6,348 nucleotides of DNA from an uncultured Eubacteriales bacterium (lineage in GTDB: Bacteria > Bacillota > Clostridia > Oscillospirales > Oscillospiraceae), in the NCBI GenBank assembly GCA_900555735.1, contig USMI01000116.1, forward strand, positions 1 to 6,348, read 5' to 3'. The notes under the pieces were generated by a model. It saw only the letters and a program-made list of their open reading frames with translations, made no database searches and was not told the DNA's origin. Both the position numbers and the translations under genes were made by a program. This document shows, piece after piece, positions 4,831-6,348 of this stretch; positions within the stretch are counted from its first letter, which is position 1; every line of letters begins with the position of its first letter.

Positions 4831-5718
4831 TCACACCTTCTCCGTCAGTTTTTCGCCGAAAAGGCCGTTGGGCTTGCACAGCAGAATGATGATCAGCAGC
4901 GCAAAGGTGAACGCGTTGCTGAACACCGCAATGTTTTCATTGGCCTTGATAAAGGACTCGCAGATGCCGATGATAAACGCACCGATCACCGCGCCGGGGA
5001 TGGAACCGATACCGCCGAACACCGCCGCCACGAAGGCCTTCAGGCCGGGCATAGCGCCGATCATGGGGCTGACCTGACCGTAGTTGGCGAAGTACAGGAT
5101 GGAGGCCACACCGGCCAGAAAAGAGCCGATGGCGAAGGTCATGGAGATGACGGAGTTGATCTTAATGCCCATCAGCTGCGAGGTCTCGAAATCGCGGGAC
5201 ACGGCCCGCATGGCCATACCGATCTTGGTTTTCTGAATCAGGATCACCAGAATGACCACCAGCACGATAGTCAGGATGGGGGTGATGATGGTGATGCGCT
5301 TGACGCTCAGGCTGCCCATCTGCATGACCTGCGTCAGGAAGGGGATGTCGGGATAGGCGCGGGCGATACCGCCGGTAATGTAGGTGGCCAGATTTTGCAG
5401 CAGATAGCTGACGCCGATGGCGGAGATCATGACCGACATACGGGGCGCGGTACGCAGGGGACTGTAAGCCGCCTTTTCAATGACCACGCCAAGGATCGTT
5501 GTCAGGATCAGCACCAGCGGGATAGAAACGGCCAGCGGCATGGAGGCGGACATATACACCATAAAGAAGCCCGCCATCATGAAGATGTCGCCGTGAGCGA
5601 AGTTGATAAGACGCAGTATGCCATACACCATGGTGTAACCAATGGCGATCAGCGCATACAGACTGCCCACCGTGACGCCGGAGAGCAGCAGTTGGATATA
5701 ATACGCTGCGTCATGCAT
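4831..5718 (-). CDS. livH: Branched-chain amino acid ABC transporter, permease LivH
   Basis: Inner-membrane permease of 295 residues, the normal LivH length, partner of LivM. The N-terminal family block LLLSGVTVGSLYALIAIGYTM is followed by LINFAHGD at 37-44. The coupling-loop region SRDFETSQLMGIKINSV and the next FAIGSFLAGVA segment are mid-protein, and the C-terminal GLKAFVAAVFGGIGSIPGA block starts at about 225. These are strongly characteristic of LivH. The start at 5718 has AAGGAGG (5735-5729) 10 bases upstream. It is separated from livK by a 160-base structured spacer, unlike the tight packing of the genes after it. Confidence 0.95.
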   Translation of the reverse strand: MHDAAYYIQLLLSGVTVGSLYALIAIGYTMVYGILRLINFAHGDIFMMAGFFMVYMSASMPLAVSIPLVLILTTILGVVIEKAAYSPLRTAPRMSVMISAIGVSYLLQNLATYITGGIARAYPDIPFLTQVMQMGSLSVKRITIITPILTIVLVVILVILIQKTKIGMAMRAVSRDFETSQLMGIKINSVISMTFAIGSFLAGVASILYFANYGQVSPMIGAMPGLKAFVAAVFGGIGSIPGAVIGAFIIGICESFIKANENIAVFSNAFTFALLIIILLCKPNGLFGEKLTEKV

Positions 5719-5728
5719 AAGTTAGCTT

Positions 5729-5735
5729 CCTCCTT
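5729..5735 (-). promoter_or_regulatory. livH ribosome binding site
   Basis: AAGGAGG on the - strand, 10 bases before the livH ATG. It lies only 7 bases after the closing stem of the possible three-way-junction RNA at 5743-5794, so folding there could influence livH translation. Confidence 0.8.
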
Positions 5736-5742
5736 ATATGAA

Positions 5743-5794
5743 TCTTGCGCTTTCGGAAGCAGGGGGGATGCCCCCGGCATCCAAAAACGCAAGA
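5743..5794 (-). promoter_or_regulatory. Possible three-way-junction RNA in the livK-livH spacer
   Basis: On the - strand three stems can form. P1 is TCTTGC (5794-5789) with GCAAGA (5748-5743). P2 is GGATGCC (5782-5776) with GGCATCC (5772-5766). P3 is GCTT (5760-5757) with AAGC (5752-5749) around CCGA. A T5 linker joins P1 to P2. A competing hairpin GGGGG/CCCCC around CAT (5775-5771 with 5767-5763) cannot coexist with P2, so two states are conceivable. It matches no riboswitch class I can name. Seen: the complementarity. Inferred: the fold and any function. Confidence 0.4.
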
Positions 5795-5807
5795 GTCAAT
5801 GAAAGTT

Positions 5808-5842
5808 GTATTGTGAGGGGAGCGATGCTCCCCTCACAATAC
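5808..5842 (-). promoter_or_regulatory. Strong intercistronic hairpin downstream of livK
   Basis: A perfect 16-bp inverted repeat (5808-5823 with 5827-5842) has a 3-base loop; the arms contain GAGGGGAGC and GCTCCCCTC. On the - strand it begins 36 bases after the livK stop and is followed by AACTTTCATT, not a real U-tract. This fits a 3' mRNA stabiliser or leaky attenuator that keeps livK transcript more abundant than livHMGF, as is known for binding-protein genes of ABC importers. A full terminator is less likely. Confidence 0.65.
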
Positions 5843-5878
5843 CTGTTACAGTACGAGTTGTTCGCGCGGGAAAATCGT

Positions 5879-6348
5879 TTACTCCAGACCGTTGAAGGTG
5901 CTGAAGTACACGATCTGACTATCCTGAATGGTCTTGATAACGGCATAGTTCTTGATGGCGTCGCCGTTCTCATCGAACTTCAGGTCGCCGGTGATCAGGT
6001 TGGGGATCTCCAGACCGGCCAGAGCGTCGCGGATAGCGGGACCCTCGGTGGAGTTGGCAGCCTCGATAGCGCCGACAGCAGCCATGTAAGCGTCATAGCC
6101 GCAGGGAGTCACGCTGGAAACCACGTCGGACACGCCGCCGTTGTTCTCAGTGCGGGTAGCATCCTCGGCAACCCACTTGGTGAAGCCTTCAGCAAAGGTC
6201 TTACCGGCCTCGTTGGTGGCATCGGCCGCATCAAAGAAAGCGGAGAAGTAGATGTCGGTGGCCTTGTCGCCGGTACGCTGAGCGATGGAGATATCATCCC
6301 AGGTGTCGCCAGCCATGATGGGGCAGGTGATGCCGGCATCGCGGGCCT
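5879..6348 (-). CDS. livK: Branched-chain amino acid ABC transporter, substrate-binding protein LivK-like (C-terminal part)
   Basis: The gene runs off the right edge; the last 155 residues are present, beginning in frame at 6346 (ARDAGITCPIMAGDTW). The complete protein would be about 370-400 residues, with a lipoprotein signal outside the window. Type I periplasmic-binding features are visible: TDIYFSAFFDAAD, a helix AGKTFAEGFTKWVAED, CGYDAYMAAVGAIEAA (equivalent to the family's GYDA helix), and the closing GDLKFDENGDAIKNYAVIKT. It captures the ligand outside the cell and docks on LivH/LivM. It is the first liv gene seen; the operon promoter is beyond the window. The ligand cannot be fixed from this half: Leu/Ile/Val is the default, other amino acids or amides are possible. 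Stop is TAA at 5881-5879. Confidence 0.92.
   Translation of the reverse strand, partial: ARDAGITCPIMAGDTWDDISIAQRTGDKATDIYFSAFFDAADATNEAGKTFAEGFTKWVAEDATRTENNGGVSDVVSSVTPCGYDAYMAAVGAIEAANSTEGPAIRDALAGLEIPNLITGDLKFDENGDAIKNYAVIKTIQDSQIVYFSTFNGLE

Noticed and set aside
4735..5802. Long + strand open frame across livH
   Set aside because: It is antisense to livH and extremely rich in Asp, His, Gly and Gln, with no domain I recognise; a shadow frame.

Overview
The window reads as a chromosomal piece from an anaerobic gut-type Firmicute, most likely a Clostridia/Oscillospiraceae relative. The basis is the Bacillota-style 5S rRNA and tRNA genes with encoded CCA ends, strong AAGGAGG ribosome binding sites, moderately high G+C, and a complete Clostridia-like branched-chain amino acid ABC operon. 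The family assignment is inference; no 16S is present.

Left part (1-468, + strand): the 3' end of an rRNA operon. A 5S rRNA truncated by the window edge runs directly into tRNA-Asn(GTT). A strong intrinsic terminator follows, then tRNA(CAT), which looks like the lysidine-modified tRNA-Ile2 rather than Met, then tRNA-Trp(CCA) and a second perfect-stem terminator.

Middle part (469-2090): about 300 noncoding bases with three back-to-back hairpins; a TauE/SafE-family membrane exporter on the - strand (818-1540, start moved downstream to fit its ribosome binding site); a divergent intergenic region of about 300 bases with promoter-like and dyad elements; and a 64-residue unrecognised small protein on the + strand. 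A bidirectional terminator separates the small gene from the convergent liv operon.

Right part (2095-6348, - strand): a liv-type branched-chain amino acid (or related amide/urea) ABC importer in the order livK-livH-livM-livG-livF. LivK (binding protein, only its C-terminal 155 residues are inside the window) delivers the ligand to the LivH/LivM permease pair, powered by the LivG/LivF ATPases. livH to livF are tightly packed (3-nt gap, 4-bp overlap, 14-bp overlap). The livK-livH gap holds two RNA structures: a perfect 16-bp hairpin, and a possible three-way junction just before the livH ribosome binding site. LivG carries an insertion of about 50 residues between Walker A and the Q-loop.

I see no phage, transposon, CRISPR or defence system. 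The main unexplained items are the structured livK-livH spacer, the LivG insertion, the hairpin cluster after the tRNAs, and the small protein. None of these establishes a new system.
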